A DNA stretch of 64,000 bases, from contig JBIQJE010000017.1 of the NCBI GenBank assembly GCA_044507625.1, positions 10,803 through 74,802 on the forward strand, read 5' to 3'. This DNA is from Hyphomicrobium_A sp044507625 (lineage in GTDB: Bacteria > Pseudomonadota > Alphaproteobacteria > Rhizobiales > Hyphomicrobiaceae). The notes below the pieces were generated by a model. That model saw only the letters and a list, made by a program, of their open reading frames with translations. It had not been told where the DNA came from and did no database searches. Of this stretch, positions 1 to 10,481 are shown piece after piece (positions within the stretch are counted from its first letter, which is position 1; every line of letters starts with the position of its first letter). A program made the translations under genes and the position numbers.

Positions 1-529
1 GCATGATCGAGACTTCGATGCTTTCGCCGCCATTGCCTCCGACGGCGATCTCGGAACGGGCAAAGTTCGTTTCCGCGTTGCCGATCAGGGGGAGCCTGTC
101 GACCGGCGCGAGGCCGAGCGCCGCGGTGAATGCCAGCAGCGGCGTCTTGATGTAAGCGTTACCGGAGGCAATCATGCCCATCCCGTCGGGCGCGACGTCA
201 AACTTTATGCTGTCGGAGCCCGGGATGATGTCGAGACGCGTGGACACGTTCTCGCGGTAATAGTTCTCCGCCGCAGCAATTGCGCCGCGGTGGTCCTTGC
301 TGTTGAGCTGCAGCGCGCGTCCGCCCGCCAGCACCGCAGCATCCACCGCCGCGACGGTCTGCTCACGGGCGTTCAGCCAGCGGCTGAAATCAACGGCCGC
401 ACCAACGGCCAGCACCAGCACGATGGCCATCAGGCCGAAGACAACGGCGACGCTGCCGCTTTCATCCTTGCGCAGCGGGCCGAACGCGCGAGTCGACACG
501 CCCGCGATCCGGCCGAGGAAACTGTGCAT
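1..529 (-). CDS. TadG-like Tad pilus-assembly protein, 5' part only
   Basis: Partial gene running off the left edge; 176 codons are visible. The start ATG is at 529-527, preceded on its strand by a GAGGCGAG ribosome binding site. The N-terminus has a short basic stretch, KDESGS, then one hydrophobic segment (about residues 24-46, VAVVFGLMAIVLVLAVGAAV) followed by DFSRWLNAREQTVAAVDAA. This is the usual N-terminal anchor of TadE/TadG-like Flp pilus proteins. The visible protein ends at GESIEVSIM, where family members normally enter a von Willebrand factor A domain with a metal-binding MIDAS motif, so that domain would lie outside the window. Known family role: membrane-anchored, periplasm-facing component of Tad (tight adherence) pili. 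No other tad gene is visible here. It is divergent from ahcY. Confidence 0.75.
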   Translation of the reverse strand, partial: MHSFLGRIAGVSTRAFGPLRKDESGSVAVVFGLMAIVLVLAVGAAVDFSRWLNAREQTVAAVDAAVLAGGRALQLNSKDHRGAIAAAENYYRENVSTRLDIIPGSDSIKFDVAPDGMGMIASGNAYIKTPLLAFTAALGLAPVDRLPLIGNAETNFARSEIAVGGNGGESIEVSIM

Positions 530-860
530 TCTCGCCTCACCTGTGAAATAGCGTTCTTATTCGCGGCAATATCGGACGGCGGAATCTTGAAAGTTCTTAA
601 AAGCGCTAAAATTTATTATTGTTAGCTAACAAATCCTTATTCTTCGCATTACTTGCGGCGGACGAAATATCCGCCCGCTTGGGCAACTCTTTTCGCCCGG
701 CGTCTTGCGCTCCACCGCGACGAGTGGACATATAAGGACTTGTTTATATCTTGTTGCGACGCACGCCCCCGCCCGCTAGAAGGGCCGGGAACGCGGCCTG
801 CCCCCTCGCTCGCCGCACAGCAGGGCCAAAGGCCCGCCACCCGCAGGGAGCTTAAGACGC
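530..860. other. Divergent intergenic region between the tad-like gene and ahcY
   Basis: This 331-bp spacer holds no convincing gene. Positions about 580-655 are much more AT-rich than the surroundings, as expected for a promoter region. Within it lies a perfect 14-bp palindrome at 619-632 (TTGTTAGCTAACAA). Just before ahcY a perfect small hairpin (GGGCC-AAA-GGCCC) lies at 823-835, and the ahcY ribosome binding site is at about 845-850. I looked for a SAH- or SAM-type riboswitch upstream of ahcY and could not recognise one. Confidence 0.6.
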
Positions 861-2264
<1,404 letters not shown>

Positions 2265-2269
2265 GCATA

Positions 2270-2332
2270 AGGGGCGTGGATGGCTTGCCGACGACACTCG
2301 ACCGGCAAAAATCCGCGCCCCTCTCCTATGCA
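2270..2332 (+). terminator. Hairpin after ahcY, possible terminator
   Basis: An 11-bp stem with one G-U pair (AGGGGCGTGGA at 2270-2280 against 2322-2332) encloses a second stem (TTGCCG at 2285-2290 with CGGCAA at 2313-2318). It begins six bases past the ahcY stop codon. No T-tract follows, so it may act as an mRNA 3' stabiliser or a weak terminator before divL. Confidence 0.4.
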
Positions 2333-2471
2333 CGCCGCTCAGCTGGCCACGCCCTCACACACTCCGCATAATTCGCTATGATTCGCCTCCTGCGGGAGGT
2401 GAAACCGCTGGCCTTTGTCCGTTGCACTTTGCGTCTTTGGCCTCGGGTTCCCCTCCTTTCAATGGACCCCG

Positions 2472-4988
2472 ATGCAGTTCGCGACGCCCAAACTGGCCGG
2501 CAAGCCCCACGAACTCATTGCACTCGTCGTGGCGAGCCTTGCCTGCGTCCTCATTCTCGCCGGCGGCATCGCTTCCGGCGGCGTCGTGCGTGTGCCGTTC
2601 GCTGGCGCGCAGCCGCTTGCGCTCATCGGCATCGGGACGGGCGTTCTGCTTGCGCTCGGCGCACTCGCCTGGCTGACGGTGGTCCGCTCCAAGCGTGAAG
2701 AACGCCGGGCCCTGGCGGAAGCGCACGGGCTGAAGCGCAGCCTTGCCGCGGCCGATTCCATCATCCGCTCAGAGCCGCAGATCCTCCTTTTCTGGGAGCA
2801 GAACCAGCCGCTGCGCGTCGTCGCCTACACGCTGCACGGCATCCCCGGCCTTCCCGGTACGCCGGAAAAATTCCTGCGCTTCGGCCACTGGCTGGAGCCG
2901 GCTTCCGCGACGGCGCTGAAGCCGGCCATCGACGACCTCTTCAGCACTGGCCGGCCGTTCAACCTCATCGTGCGAACCGGCGAAGGCGGACACCTCGAAG
3001 CCGAGGGCCGCACGGCGGGCGGACGGGCGGTGCTGCGCTTCCGCGACGTCACGGGCCATCGCGACGAGGTGGCCCGCATCCTCGCCCAGCATCAGCGCCT
3101 GGCGCGCGAGGTGCGTGCCAGCCGCGCGCTGCTCGATGCGCTCCCCATCCCGGTGTGGCTGCGCGGAAAGGACGGCCGCCTCACCTGGGTCAACGCCGCC
3201 TACGTCCGCGCCGTCGAAGCCAAGAGCCGCGCGGAGGTGCAGGAGCGGCAGATCGAGTTGCTGGAGCAGCGCCAGCGGCGCACCGCGGCGCGGGTCATGG
3301 CGCGCGGGGAGAGCTATCGCGCGCGGCTGCCGCTGATCGTCGGGGGCGAGCGCAGCCTGCATGACGTGGTGATGCTACCGTTCGAGGACGCAACAGCGGC
3401 GGCGGCGATCGACGTCACCGCGATGGAGCGGCCGCAGGAGCCCCTGCCGCTTCCCAACGATTCGACGCTCGACCGCGTGACGACCGCGGTCGCCGTGTTC
3501 AATGCCCAGCAGCAGCTCGTCTTCGTCAACGAAGCCTATCGCAAGCTCTGGAAGCTCGATGAGGAGTGGCTGAAGACGCGCCCGACGGAAGGCGCCATCC
3601 TCGACCGCATGCGCGAGCTCGGCCGCCTGCCGCAGGACGTCAATTACAGCGAGCTCAAATCGAAGATGCTCTCGGCCTACGGGGAAGGTCCGGCCGAGGA
3701 AGACACCTGGATCCTGCCGGACGGGCGCACGGTGAAGGTTCTCCCCGAAAAGCGCGCCGACGGCGGCATCACCTATCTCTTCACGGACGAGACCGAGCGG
3801 CTTGCGCTCGAGCGAGAGAACAACGCGCTCATCGGCGCCCAGCGCGAGACGCTCGACGGTCTCAAGGAAGGCGTTGCGGTCTTCGGCACCGACGGGCGCC
3901 TGAAGCTCTTCAACACGGCGTGCGAAGCCCTATGGAACATTTCGCACCGTGCGCTGGCCGAGGAGCCGCACATCGACGAGTTCATCGCGCTGGCGCGGCC
4001 GCTCTACGACGATCCGCAGACCTGGGCGCGCATCGGGCACGCCGTTACGTCCTTCTCCGACATGCGGGAGGAGTTCGGCGGCCAGATGATCCGCTCCGAC
4101 GGCACGCTCGTCGACTACGCCGCGATGCCGATGCCCGACGGCGCAACGCTGCTCACCTTCCACGATGTGACCGACACCAAGCGCTATCAGCGGGCGCTGG
4201 AGGAGCGGAACGATGCCCTCGTCGCCGCAGACCGCATCAAGAACGCCTTCATCAGCCACGTTTCCTACAAGCTGCGCACACCGCTCACGTCGATCATCGG
4301 CTTCAGCGAGATGCTGAGCAATCCGCACATCGGACCGCTCAACGAGAAGCAGCAGGAATATCTCGGCGACATCTCCGATTCCTCGCGCGAGCTGCTTTCG
4401 ACCATCGACGATATCCTGACGCTCGCCACCATCGATGCGGGCTCCATGGAGCTGAAGCAGGCGCCGATCGACGTGCCGGCGGTGATCGATGCCGCCATCG
4501 TCGGTGTGCGCGAGGCGGCCCAGCGCGCGCGCCTTTCGCTGCATATCGGTGTGGCGGACGATGCGCGGAGCTTCGTCGGGGACGAGGCGCGGGTACGCCA
4601 GATCCTGTTCAACCTGCTGTCGAACGCCGTCAGCTTCTCCAAGGCCGGCGACACCATCGGCATCACCTGCCGGCGGGACGGCCCGATGATGGTGTTCTCC
4701 GTCGAGGACGAGGGCATCGGCATTCCGAAGGAAGACCAGTGGAAGGTGTTCGACCGCTTCGAGAGCCGAAGCCATGGCTCGGGCCACCGCGGCGCGGGTC
4801 TCGGGCTCTCCATCGTCAAGAGCCTCGTGGAGCTGCACGGCGGCACGGTTTCGCTGGAATCGGAACCGGGACATGGTACGCGCGTCACTGTGCGCCTTCC
4901 CGTGCGCGGGCGTCCTGATAAAGCAGCGCCGGTGCTGCCCCAAGAAGGCCCCGAGGGATCGCTATCGGCCGGGGGCAGCCAAGCCTGA
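2472..4988 (+). CDS. divL: DivL-type PAS-domain sensor kinase with tyrosine in the H-box
   Basis: Probable membrane-bound cell-cycle regulator of the DivL family. In Caulobacter, DivL works with CckA and DivK to control CtrA; that role is inferred here. Numbering from the ATG at 2472 (838 residues), two hydrophobic segments occupy about residues 15-65. PAS-like regions follow, beginning near residues 110, 218, 332 and 459, then a HisKA region from about 586 and an HATPase_c domain from about 700. The ATPase has the N-box LFNLLSNAVSFS, the G1 box EDEGIGIP and the G2 box GAGLGLSI. In the H-box the sequence is HVSYKLRTPLT, so tyrosine 599 stands where histidine kinases carry the phosphorylated histidine, the DivL hallmark. 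A TTG at 2415 could extend the protein by 19 residues, but it has no better ribosome binding site. Confidence 0.85.
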   Translation: MQFATPKLAGKPHELIALVVASLACVLILAGGIASGGVVRVPFAGAQPLALIGIGTGVLLALGALAWLTVVRSKREERRALAEAHGLKRSLAAADSIIRSEPQILLFWEQNQPLRVVAYTLHGIPGLPGTPEKFLRFGHWLEPASATALKPAIDDLFSTGRPFNLIVRTGEGGHLEAEGRTAGGRAVLRFRDVTGHRDEVARILAQHQRLAREVRASRALLDALPIPVWLRGKDGRLTWVNAAYVRAVEAKSRAEVQERQIELLEQRQRRTAARVMARGESYRARLPLIVGGERSLHDVVMLPFEDATAAAAIDVTAMERPQEPLPLPNDSTLDRVTTAVAVFNAQQQLVFVNEAYRKLWKLDEEWLKTRPTEGAILDRMRELGRLPQDVNYSELKSKMLSAYGEGPAEEDTWILPDGRTVKVLPEKRADGGITYLFTDETERLALERENNALIGAQRETLDGLKEGVAVFGTDGRLKLFNTACEALWNISHRALAEEPHIDEFIALARPLYDDPQTWARIGHAVTSFSDMREEFGGQMIRSDGTLVDYAAMPMPDGATLLTFHDVTDTKRYQRALEERNDALVAADRIKNAFISHVSYKLRTPLTSIIGFSEMLSNPHIGPLNEKQQEYLGDISDSSRELLSTIDDILTLATIDAGSMELKQAPIDVPAVIDAAIVGVREAAQRARLSLHIGVADDARSFVGDEARVRQILFNLLSNAVSFSKAGDTIGITCRRDGPMMVFSVEDEGIGIPKEDQWKVFDRFESRSHGSGHRGAGLGLSIVKSLVELHGGTVSLESEPGHGTRVTVRLPVRGRPDKAAPVLPQEGPEGSLSAGGSQA

Positions 4989-5008
4989 ATTTGAGATCAG
5001 GACCTTAA

Positions 5009-6562
5009 ATGCCGGCCTCCCACGTTATTGAAAGCCTCGATGAGGCGCAGCTCGTCCGCCTCGGTGAAGACCTGGCTTTCGTGGCCCGCCGCGGCGATCT
5101 CGTGACGCTGAGCGGCGAGCTGGGTGCGGGGAAGACGACACTGGCGCGCGCCATCATCCGGGCGCTGCTCAACAATGCCGGCGAGGAAATCCCGAGTCCG
5201 ACGTTCACGCTGGTGCAAACCTACGAGACGCCGCGGATGCCGGTGGCGCATTTCGATCTCTACCGGCTCGGCGCGCCGGAGGAACTGGACGAGCTGGGGC
5301 TCGACCTTGCGCTCGCGCACGGCATCGCCCTCGTCGAATGGCCGGAGCGGGCGGGCGAGCTATTGCCGGCCGACCGACTGGAGGTGCGCATCGATGATCC
5401 CAGCAGCGACACCGAAGGCGGCGGCACGGACCGGCGCGTAACGCTCAGGGGGCACGGCGAATGGGCGCCGCGTCTCAAGCGCCTCATCGCCATGCGCACG
5501 CTGATCGAAGGTTGCGCCGGCGGGGGCGCGCGCACGCTGTGCTATCTGCAGGGCGATGCCTCGCCTCGCCGCTACGGGCGTGTGCGGGGGCCAAACCGGC
5601 CCGATACCATCCTCATGGATGCGCCGCGCCAGCCCGATGGGCCGGCGATCCGCAACGGTCTGCCCTATAGCCAGCTCGCGCATCTCGCCGAGGACGTGCG
5701 TCCGTTCGTGGCCGTAGCCCACGCGCTGCGCGCTGCGGGCCTTTCCGTGCCATGCATTCGCGCGCAGGACCTCGAAAACGGCTTCCTGCTCATCGACGAT
5801 CTCGGCGACCGCGTGTTCGGCGCCGAAATCAAGGCGGGAACCGCCGATCAGGCAACGCTGTGGCGCGCGGCAACCGACGTTCTCCTCGCGCTGCGCGATG
5901 CACCGCCTCCCGTTGCGCTTCCGGTCCCCGGCGATGGCGAGCACCGTGTCTCGGCCTATGACGCCGACGCCATGGCGATCGAGACGGAGCTTCTCACCGA
6001 CTGGTACTGGCCGGCCCTTCACGGCGCTGCAATACCGGATGAGCAACGCGCCCGCTTCGTTGCGCTGTGGGGGGACATCATCCCCCGCCTCGCCGCAATG
6101 CCGCCCGCGTGGGTGTTGCGCGACTACCACTCGCCCAATCTTCTCTGGCTTCCGGAGCGGGAAGGCATTGCGCGCGTGGGGGTGATCGACTTTCAGGATG
6201 CCATGCGCGGCCCCGCCGCCTATGACCTCGTCTCACTTCTGCAGGATGCGCGCGTCGATGTGGCACCCGAGCTCGAGAGGCAGCTGTTCGACCACTACTG
6301 CACAGGCGCTGCCGCGCGCGGGGTCTTCGACCGCGATGCGTTCGCGTTCGCCTATGCCGCGCTCGGCGCCCAGCGCAATACAAAGATCCTCGGCATCTTC
6401 GCGCGGCTTGCAAAGCGCGACGGCAAGCCAGGCTATCTGCGGCATATTCCACGGCTGTGGGGCTATCTGGAACGCGACCTCGCGCATCCGGAGCTTGCCC
6501 GCTTGCGCGCATGGTTCGATGCCAACTTTCCCGCCGAGACGCGCACCGGCCTGCGCATCTGA
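5009..6562 (+). CDS. tsaE: Bifunctional TsaE ATPase / AmgK-type sugar kinase fusion
   Basis: Two proteins joined in one chain of 517 residues. Residues 1 to about 155 are TsaE, the ATPase needed for threonylcarbamoyl-adenosine (t6A37) modification of ANN-decoding tRNAs; the Walker A motif GELGAGKTT is at about 37-45 and the family motifs SPTFTLVQTY and HFDLYRL follow. From about residue 165 the protein is an aminoglycoside-phosphotransferase-like kinase with LRDYHSPNLLWL (catalytic loop) and VIDFQDA (metal-binding Asp). Such C-terminal partners are known in alphaproteobacteria and resemble AmgK, the anomeric MurNAc/GlcNAc kinase of cell-wall recycling. The MurU-like gene 12 bp downstream supports that role. 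The ATG at 5009 lies 20 bp after the divL stop. Substrate specificity of the kinase half is inference. Confidence 0.85.
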   Translation: MPASHVIESLDEAQLVRLGEDLAFVARRGDLVTLSGELGAGKTTLARAIIRALLNNAGEEIPSPTFTLVQTYETPRMPVAHFDLYRLGAPEELDELGLDLALAHGIALVEWPERAGELLPADRLEVRIDDPSSDTEGGGTDRRVTLRGHGEWAPRLKRLIAMRTLIEGCAGGGARTLCYLQGDASPRRYGRVRGPNRPDTILMDAPRQPDGPAIRNGLPYSQLAHLAEDVRPFVAVAHALRAAGLSVPCIRAQDLENGFLLIDDLGDRVFGAEIKAGTADQATLWRAATDVLLALRDAPPPVALPVPGDGEHRVSAYDADAMAIETELLTDWYWPALHGAAIPDEQRARFVALWGDIIPRLAAMPPAWVLRDYHSPNLLWLPEREGIARVGVIDFQDAMRGPAAYDLVSLLQDARVDVAPELERQLFDHYCTGAAARGVFDRDAFAFAYAALGAQRNTKILGIFARLAKRDGKPGYLRHIPRLWGYLERDLAHPELARLRAWFDANFPAETRTGLRI

Positions 6563-6574
6563 ACAGGTCGCTCC

Positions 6575-7312
6575 ATGACCCAATCCTCCAACTGGCGTCC
6601 ACGGTCGGCGATGGTGCTCGCCGGCGGTTTCGGCAAGCGCATGCTGCCGCTGACGAAGGACAAGCCGAAGCCCATGGTGGCGCTGAAGGGGCGGCCGCTG
6701 GTCGATCACGTGCTCGACCGGCTTGCCGCGGCGGGCGTCGCCCGCGCGGTGGTGAACGTGCACTACTGCGCCGACAAGCTCGAAGCGCACGTGAAGCACC
6801 GCACACGGCCGGAAATCGTGATTTCCGATGAGCGTCAACAGCTTCTCGACACCGGCGGCGGGGTGGTCAAGGCGCTGCCGATGCTCGGGGCGGAGCCGTT
6901 CTTGATTCACAACTCCGACTCGGTCTGGATCGAGGGCGTCGGATCAAACCTCGAGCGGCTGTTTGCCGTGTGGGATCCCGATGCGATGGATAGCCTGATG
7001 CTGCTCGCGACCGCGGCGACGAGCCTCGGTTACGACGGCCCCGGCGATTTCGTCATGGACAAGGACGGACGCCTCGGCCGGCGCGGCGAGCGCGAGATGG
7101 CGCCGTTCGTATTCGCGGGCGTCTCGATCGCGCACCCGCGGATGTTCGAAGGTGCGCCGGAAGGGCCGTTCTCGATGAACCGCCTGTGGGACCGGGCGAT
7201 CGACAGCGGCAGGCTTTACGGCATCCGGCTCGACGGTTTGTGGATGCACGTGGGAACGCCCGAAGCGCTGAACGAAGCGGAGAGGTGGATCGATCGTGAG
7301 GATGTGGCCTGA
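6575..7312 (+). CDS. murU: Nucleotidyltransferase, probable MurNAc-1-phosphate uridylyltransferase
   Basis: A 245-residue NTP_transferase family protein. The N-terminal signature LAGGFGKRMLPLTKDKPKPM (about residues 14-33) is the nucleotide- and metal-binding loop of sugar-1-phosphate nucleotidyltransferases. NSDSVWIEG near residue 111 resembles the sugar-nucleotide loop, and WMHVGTPEALNEA near the C-terminus is characteristic of the MurU/RmlA group. In the AmgK-MurU recycling route, MurU converts MurNAc-1-phosphate and UTP to UDP-MurNAc, which bypasses the fosfomycin-sensitive MurA step. Its place directly after the TsaE-AmgK fusion makes this the likely function, although a GDP-mannose-type specificity cannot be excluded from sequence alone. 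The 3' end overlaps the addB start by 17 bp. Confidence 0.8.
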   Translation: MTQSSNWRPRSAMVLAGGFGKRMLPLTKDKPKPMVALKGRPLVDHVLDRLAAAGVARAVVNVHYCADKLEAHVKHRTRPEIVISDERQQLLDTGGGVVKALPMLGAEPFLIHNSDSVWIEGVGSNLERLFAVWDPDAMDSLMLLATAATSLGYDGPGDFVMDKDGRLGRRGEREMAPFVFAGVSIAHPRMFEGAPEGPFSMNRLWDRAIDSGRLYGIRLDGLWMHVGTPEALNEAERWIDREDVA

Positions 7313-10300
7313 CAGCTCAGCGGAAACAGCCCTGCGGGGTGCGGATTCCGGCGTGCGTGTCTTCACGGTTCCCAGCGGCCGGCCCTTTCTCAAAGCGGTT
7401 GCAAGCGCCATCCTGAGCGGCAACCTGCCCTCGCCGGGCGGATCCGCGCCCGGGCCCCTCGATCTGCCCGACATCACGCTCCTGCTGCCGACGCGGCGCG
7501 CGACGCGTAGCATGCAGGAAGCCTTTCTAGCTGCGGCGGGCGGCCGTGCACTCACCCTGCCGCAGATCCGCCCGATCTCGGCCGGCGAAGAAGACGCAAC
7601 GCTGCTCGCCGGTCTCGCCGGGCCCGGTACGGTCGGCGCCGACAGCCTCGATCTGCCGCCGGCCGTGAGCGAGATCGAGCGGCGCCTCGTTCTTACCATG
7701 CTGGTGCAGCTCTGGTCGGCGCGCCTGCGGACGCCGGAGGACGATGCCGCGCACCTTGCGGACATGGCGGCGGCCGGCGCCAACACGCCGGCGCAGGCGG
7801 CGCAGCTCGCCGCCGAGCTTGCGCGCCTCATGGACATGATCGAGACGGAGAACGTGCCGCTCGATGGCATCGGCGGTCTCGTGCCGGACGAGCACTCCGA
7901 GCACTGGCAGAAGACGCTCGAGTTCCTGAAAATCATCACCGCTTTCTGGCCCGCACACCTCGCCGAGAAGCAGCTTCTTTCGCCCGCAGACCGGCGCAAC
8001 CGCGCGATCCTCGCGGAAGCGGACCGGCTGGGCTCGCGGCCGCCCCCGGGACCGGTCATCGTCGCGGGGGTCACCGGCTCGGTGCCGGCCACGGTGGAGC
8101 TGATGCGTGCGGTCGCGCGGCTGCCTCAAGGCGCGATCGTGCTGCCCGGGCTCGATCTGCATCTCGACGCCGAGAGCTGGGAGAAGATCGCCGAGCATCC
8201 GGAGCATCCGCAGTTCGGCTTCCGCAAGCTGCTGGCGGCGCTCGGCATCGCGCGCGCCGACGTGCGGGCGCTTCCCGGCGCGGAGCCTCTGCCGGAGCTG
8301 GCCGAGCGCGACGCGATCATCGCGGAAACGATGCGGCCATCGAGCACGACGGGGAAATGGCGCGACTACATCGCCCGTACCGATGCAGAGGCCGTGCGCC
8401 GGGCGCTTTCCGGCGTGAGCCTCATCGAAGCGCCGTCGGCACAGGATGAAGCGGAGGCCATCGCGCTCATTCTGCGGGAGGCCGCGGAGACACCGGGCCG
8501 CACGGCGGCTCTGATCTCGCCGGACCGGGTGCTCGCGCGCCGCGTTGCGGTGCGGCTCGAAGCCTGGGGTATTCGCGTCGACGATTCCGCGGGCCGGCCG
8601 TTCCCGAAAACGCCGCCGGGAACCTTCCTCGATCTCGTCGTGGCCGCGGTGAACGATGACTTCGCACCGGCCGCCGTGATGGCGTTGCTCAAGCATCCGC
8701 TGACACGCCTCGGCCTCGATGCCTTCGCGGTACGCCGCGCCGCCCGCGCGCTGGAGATCATCGCGTTCCGCGACGTCTACCTCGGCCGCGGGCTCGACGG
8801 CATCACGGATGCGGTGGAACGCGCCGAGGAGAACGTGGCCGAGGGGCGGCGCCGGCAGCGCGCCGTGAAGCGCCTTTGGGTCGACGACTGGAAGACCGCG
8901 CACGAACTCGTGGACCGTCTGAAGGACGCCTACGCGCCGCTCGTCGAAGCCTATGCGAAACGGGACGAGCAGCCGCTTTCGGCGCTTGCGCAGGCGCACA
9001 TCGCGGCGGCGGAAGCCATCTGCCGCCTGCCCGAGGACGAAGCTGCGGCCGACGGCAGCTCGCCGCTGTGGCGCGAGGAAGCGGGCGTTGCAGGGGCAAA
9101 CTTCTTCGCCGGATTGATCGCGCCGGAAGCGCAGCCGCTCGCCATCGCGGCGGCGGACTATGCCGATCTCTACCGCAGTCTCGTCGCCACGGAGAACGTG
9201 CGCCAGCGCGTTGCGGTGCATCCGCGCCTTTCCATCTGGGGTCCGTTCGAAGCGCGTTTGCAGCAGCCGGACGTCGTCATCCTCGGATCGCTGAACGACG
9301 GCACGTGGCCGGAGGCCGCCGATCCCGGCCCCTGGCTCAACCGGCCGATGCGCGAAGAGCTGGGCCTGCCATCGCCTGAAGAAAAGATCGGCTATGCGGC
9401 GCACGATTTCACGTCCCAGCTCGGCGCGAGCTGCGTCTATCTCACGCGCGCGGAAAAGATCGACGGCGTGCCAACCGTTCCTTCGCGCTGGCTGATGCGG
9501 TTGCAGGCCCTGCTCTCGGGCATCGGCATCCACGACGCGCTGGTGCCGGACCGCCCGTGGCTCGGCTGGGCGCGGGCGCGCGATCATATCGCCGGGCGCG
9601 TGCGCACGGGCGCACCCGAGCCGCGGCCGCCGGTTGCGATGCGTCCTCGCCGCATGAGCGTGACGCGCATCGAAACGTGGCTCGCCAACCCCTATGCGAT
9701 CTTCGCCAGCGACATTCTCGGTCTCGACCCGCTGCCGCCCCTTGGCGAGGATCCGAGCAACGCACTGCGCGGCAGCGTCGTGCACGAGATCATGAACCGT
9801 TTTGCCGTCGCCTTTCCCGACCGGCTGCCCGATGGCGCGCATGGCGAACTGGTGCGCATCTCGCGCGACGTTCTGTCGGATTATGCGCACAATCCGCGCA
9901 TCGCCGCGTTCTGGCTGCCGCGCTTTTCGCGCTTCGCGCAGTGGTTCGCCGAAACCGAACCGGCGCGGCGCGCCAATGTCCAGCGCATCGTGCCGGAGGT
10001 ATCGGGCGAACTCGTCATCGAAGCGCCCGGCGGGCCGTTCAAGCTCTCGGCGCGCGCCGACCGCATCGACATCACGGCGGACGGCATCGTCATCACCGAC
10101 TACAAGACCGGCGGCGTTCCCTCGGACAGGCAGATCAGCGAAGGGCTGAAGCCGCAGCTGCCGCTGGAGGCGGCCATCGCGCTCGGGGAGTCGGGCTTTG
10201 CCGGCGTGCCGCGCGGTCCGGTGTCGACGTTGCGGTACGTGCGGGCGACGGGCGCCGAGCCGCCGGGCGAGGATCGCCTCGTCAAGGCGGGCGACATCGA

Positions 10301-10481
10301 CGCGCTGGCCGCCGCAGCACTGGAAAATCTCGCCAAGCTCGTGGCGCACTTCGACGATGCTGCAACGCCCTATCGCGCGCTGCGCCGCGCGCGCTTCGAC
10401 TATGACTACGACGCCTATGCGCATCTGGCGCGCGTTGCGGAATGGGCAGTTCCCGGCGAAGACGAGGGAGCGGCGGCATGA
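7296..10481 (+). CDS. addB: Double-strand break repair protein AddB
   Basis: Subunit of the AddAB helicase-nuclease, which resects double-strand DNA ends for RecA loading in organisms lacking RecBCD. The 1061-residue length suits the alphaproteobacterial AddB type. The N-terminal part is a degenerate UvrD-like helicase (LLPTRRATRSM near residue 66). The C-terminal third carries a PD-(D/E)XK nuclease core, with GSVVHEIMNRF, SARADRID and IVITDYKTGG supplying the expected His, Asp and Asp-X-Lys residues. The chosen start is GTG 7296, preceded by GGAGAGG and overlapping the murU end; ATG 7302 is an alternative. The stop overlaps the addA start in ATGA, so the two subunits are probably translationally coupled. 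Confidence 0.92.
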   Translation: MRMWPDSSAETALRGADSGVRVFTVPSGRPFLKAVASAILSGNLPSPGGSAPGPLDLPDITLLLPTRRATRSMQEAFLAAAGGRALTLPQIRPISAGEEDATLLAGLAGPGTVGADSLDLPPAVSEIERRLVLTMLVQLWSARLRTPEDDAAHLADMAAAGANTPAQAAQLAAELARLMDMIETENVPLDGIGGLVPDEHSEHWQKTLEFLKIITAFWPAHLAEKQLLSPADRRNRAILAEADRLGSRPPPGPVIVAGVTGSVPATVELMRAVARLPQGAIVLPGLDLHLDAESWEKIAEHPEHPQFGFRKLLAALGIARADVRALPGAEPLPELAERDAIIAETMRPSSTTGKWRDYIARTDAEAVRRALSGVSLIEAPSAQDEAEAIALILREAAETPGRTAALISPDRVLARRVAVRLEAWGIRVDDSAGRPFPKTPPGTFLDLVVAAVNDDFAPAAVMALLKHPLTRLGLDAFAVRRAARALEIIAFRDVYLGRGLDGITDAVERAEENVAEGRRRQRAVKRLWVDDWKTAHELVDRLKDAYAPLVEAYAKRDEQPLSALAQAHIAAAEAICRLPEDEAAADGSSPLWREEAGVAGANFFAGLIAPEAQPLAIAAADYADLYRSLVATENVRQRVAVHPRLSIWGPFEARLQQPDVVILGSLNDGTWPEAADPGPWLNRPMREELGLPSPEEKIGYAAHDFTSQLGASCVYLTRAEKIDGVPTVPSRWLMRLQALLSGIGIHDALVPDRPWLGWARARDHIAGRVRTGAPEPRPPVAMRPRRMSVTRIETWLANPYAIFASDILGLDPLPPLGEDPSNALRGSVVHEIMNRFAVAFPDRLPDGAHGELVRISRDVLSDYAHNPRIAAFWLPRFSRFAQWFAETEPARRANVQRIVPEVSGELVIEAPGGPFKLSARADRIDITADGIVITDYKTGGVPSDRQISEGLKPQLPLEAAIALGESGFAGVPRGPVSTLRYVRATGAEPPGEDRLVKAGDIDALAAAALENLAKLVAHFDDAATPYRALRRARFDYDYDAYAHLARVAEWAVPGEDEGAAA

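Noticed and set aside
530..860. SAH or SAM riboswitch upstream of ahcY
   Set aside because: I could not find the conserved core of any known class. Only a small GGGCC-AAA-GGCCC hairpin is present. A covariance-model search would settle it.
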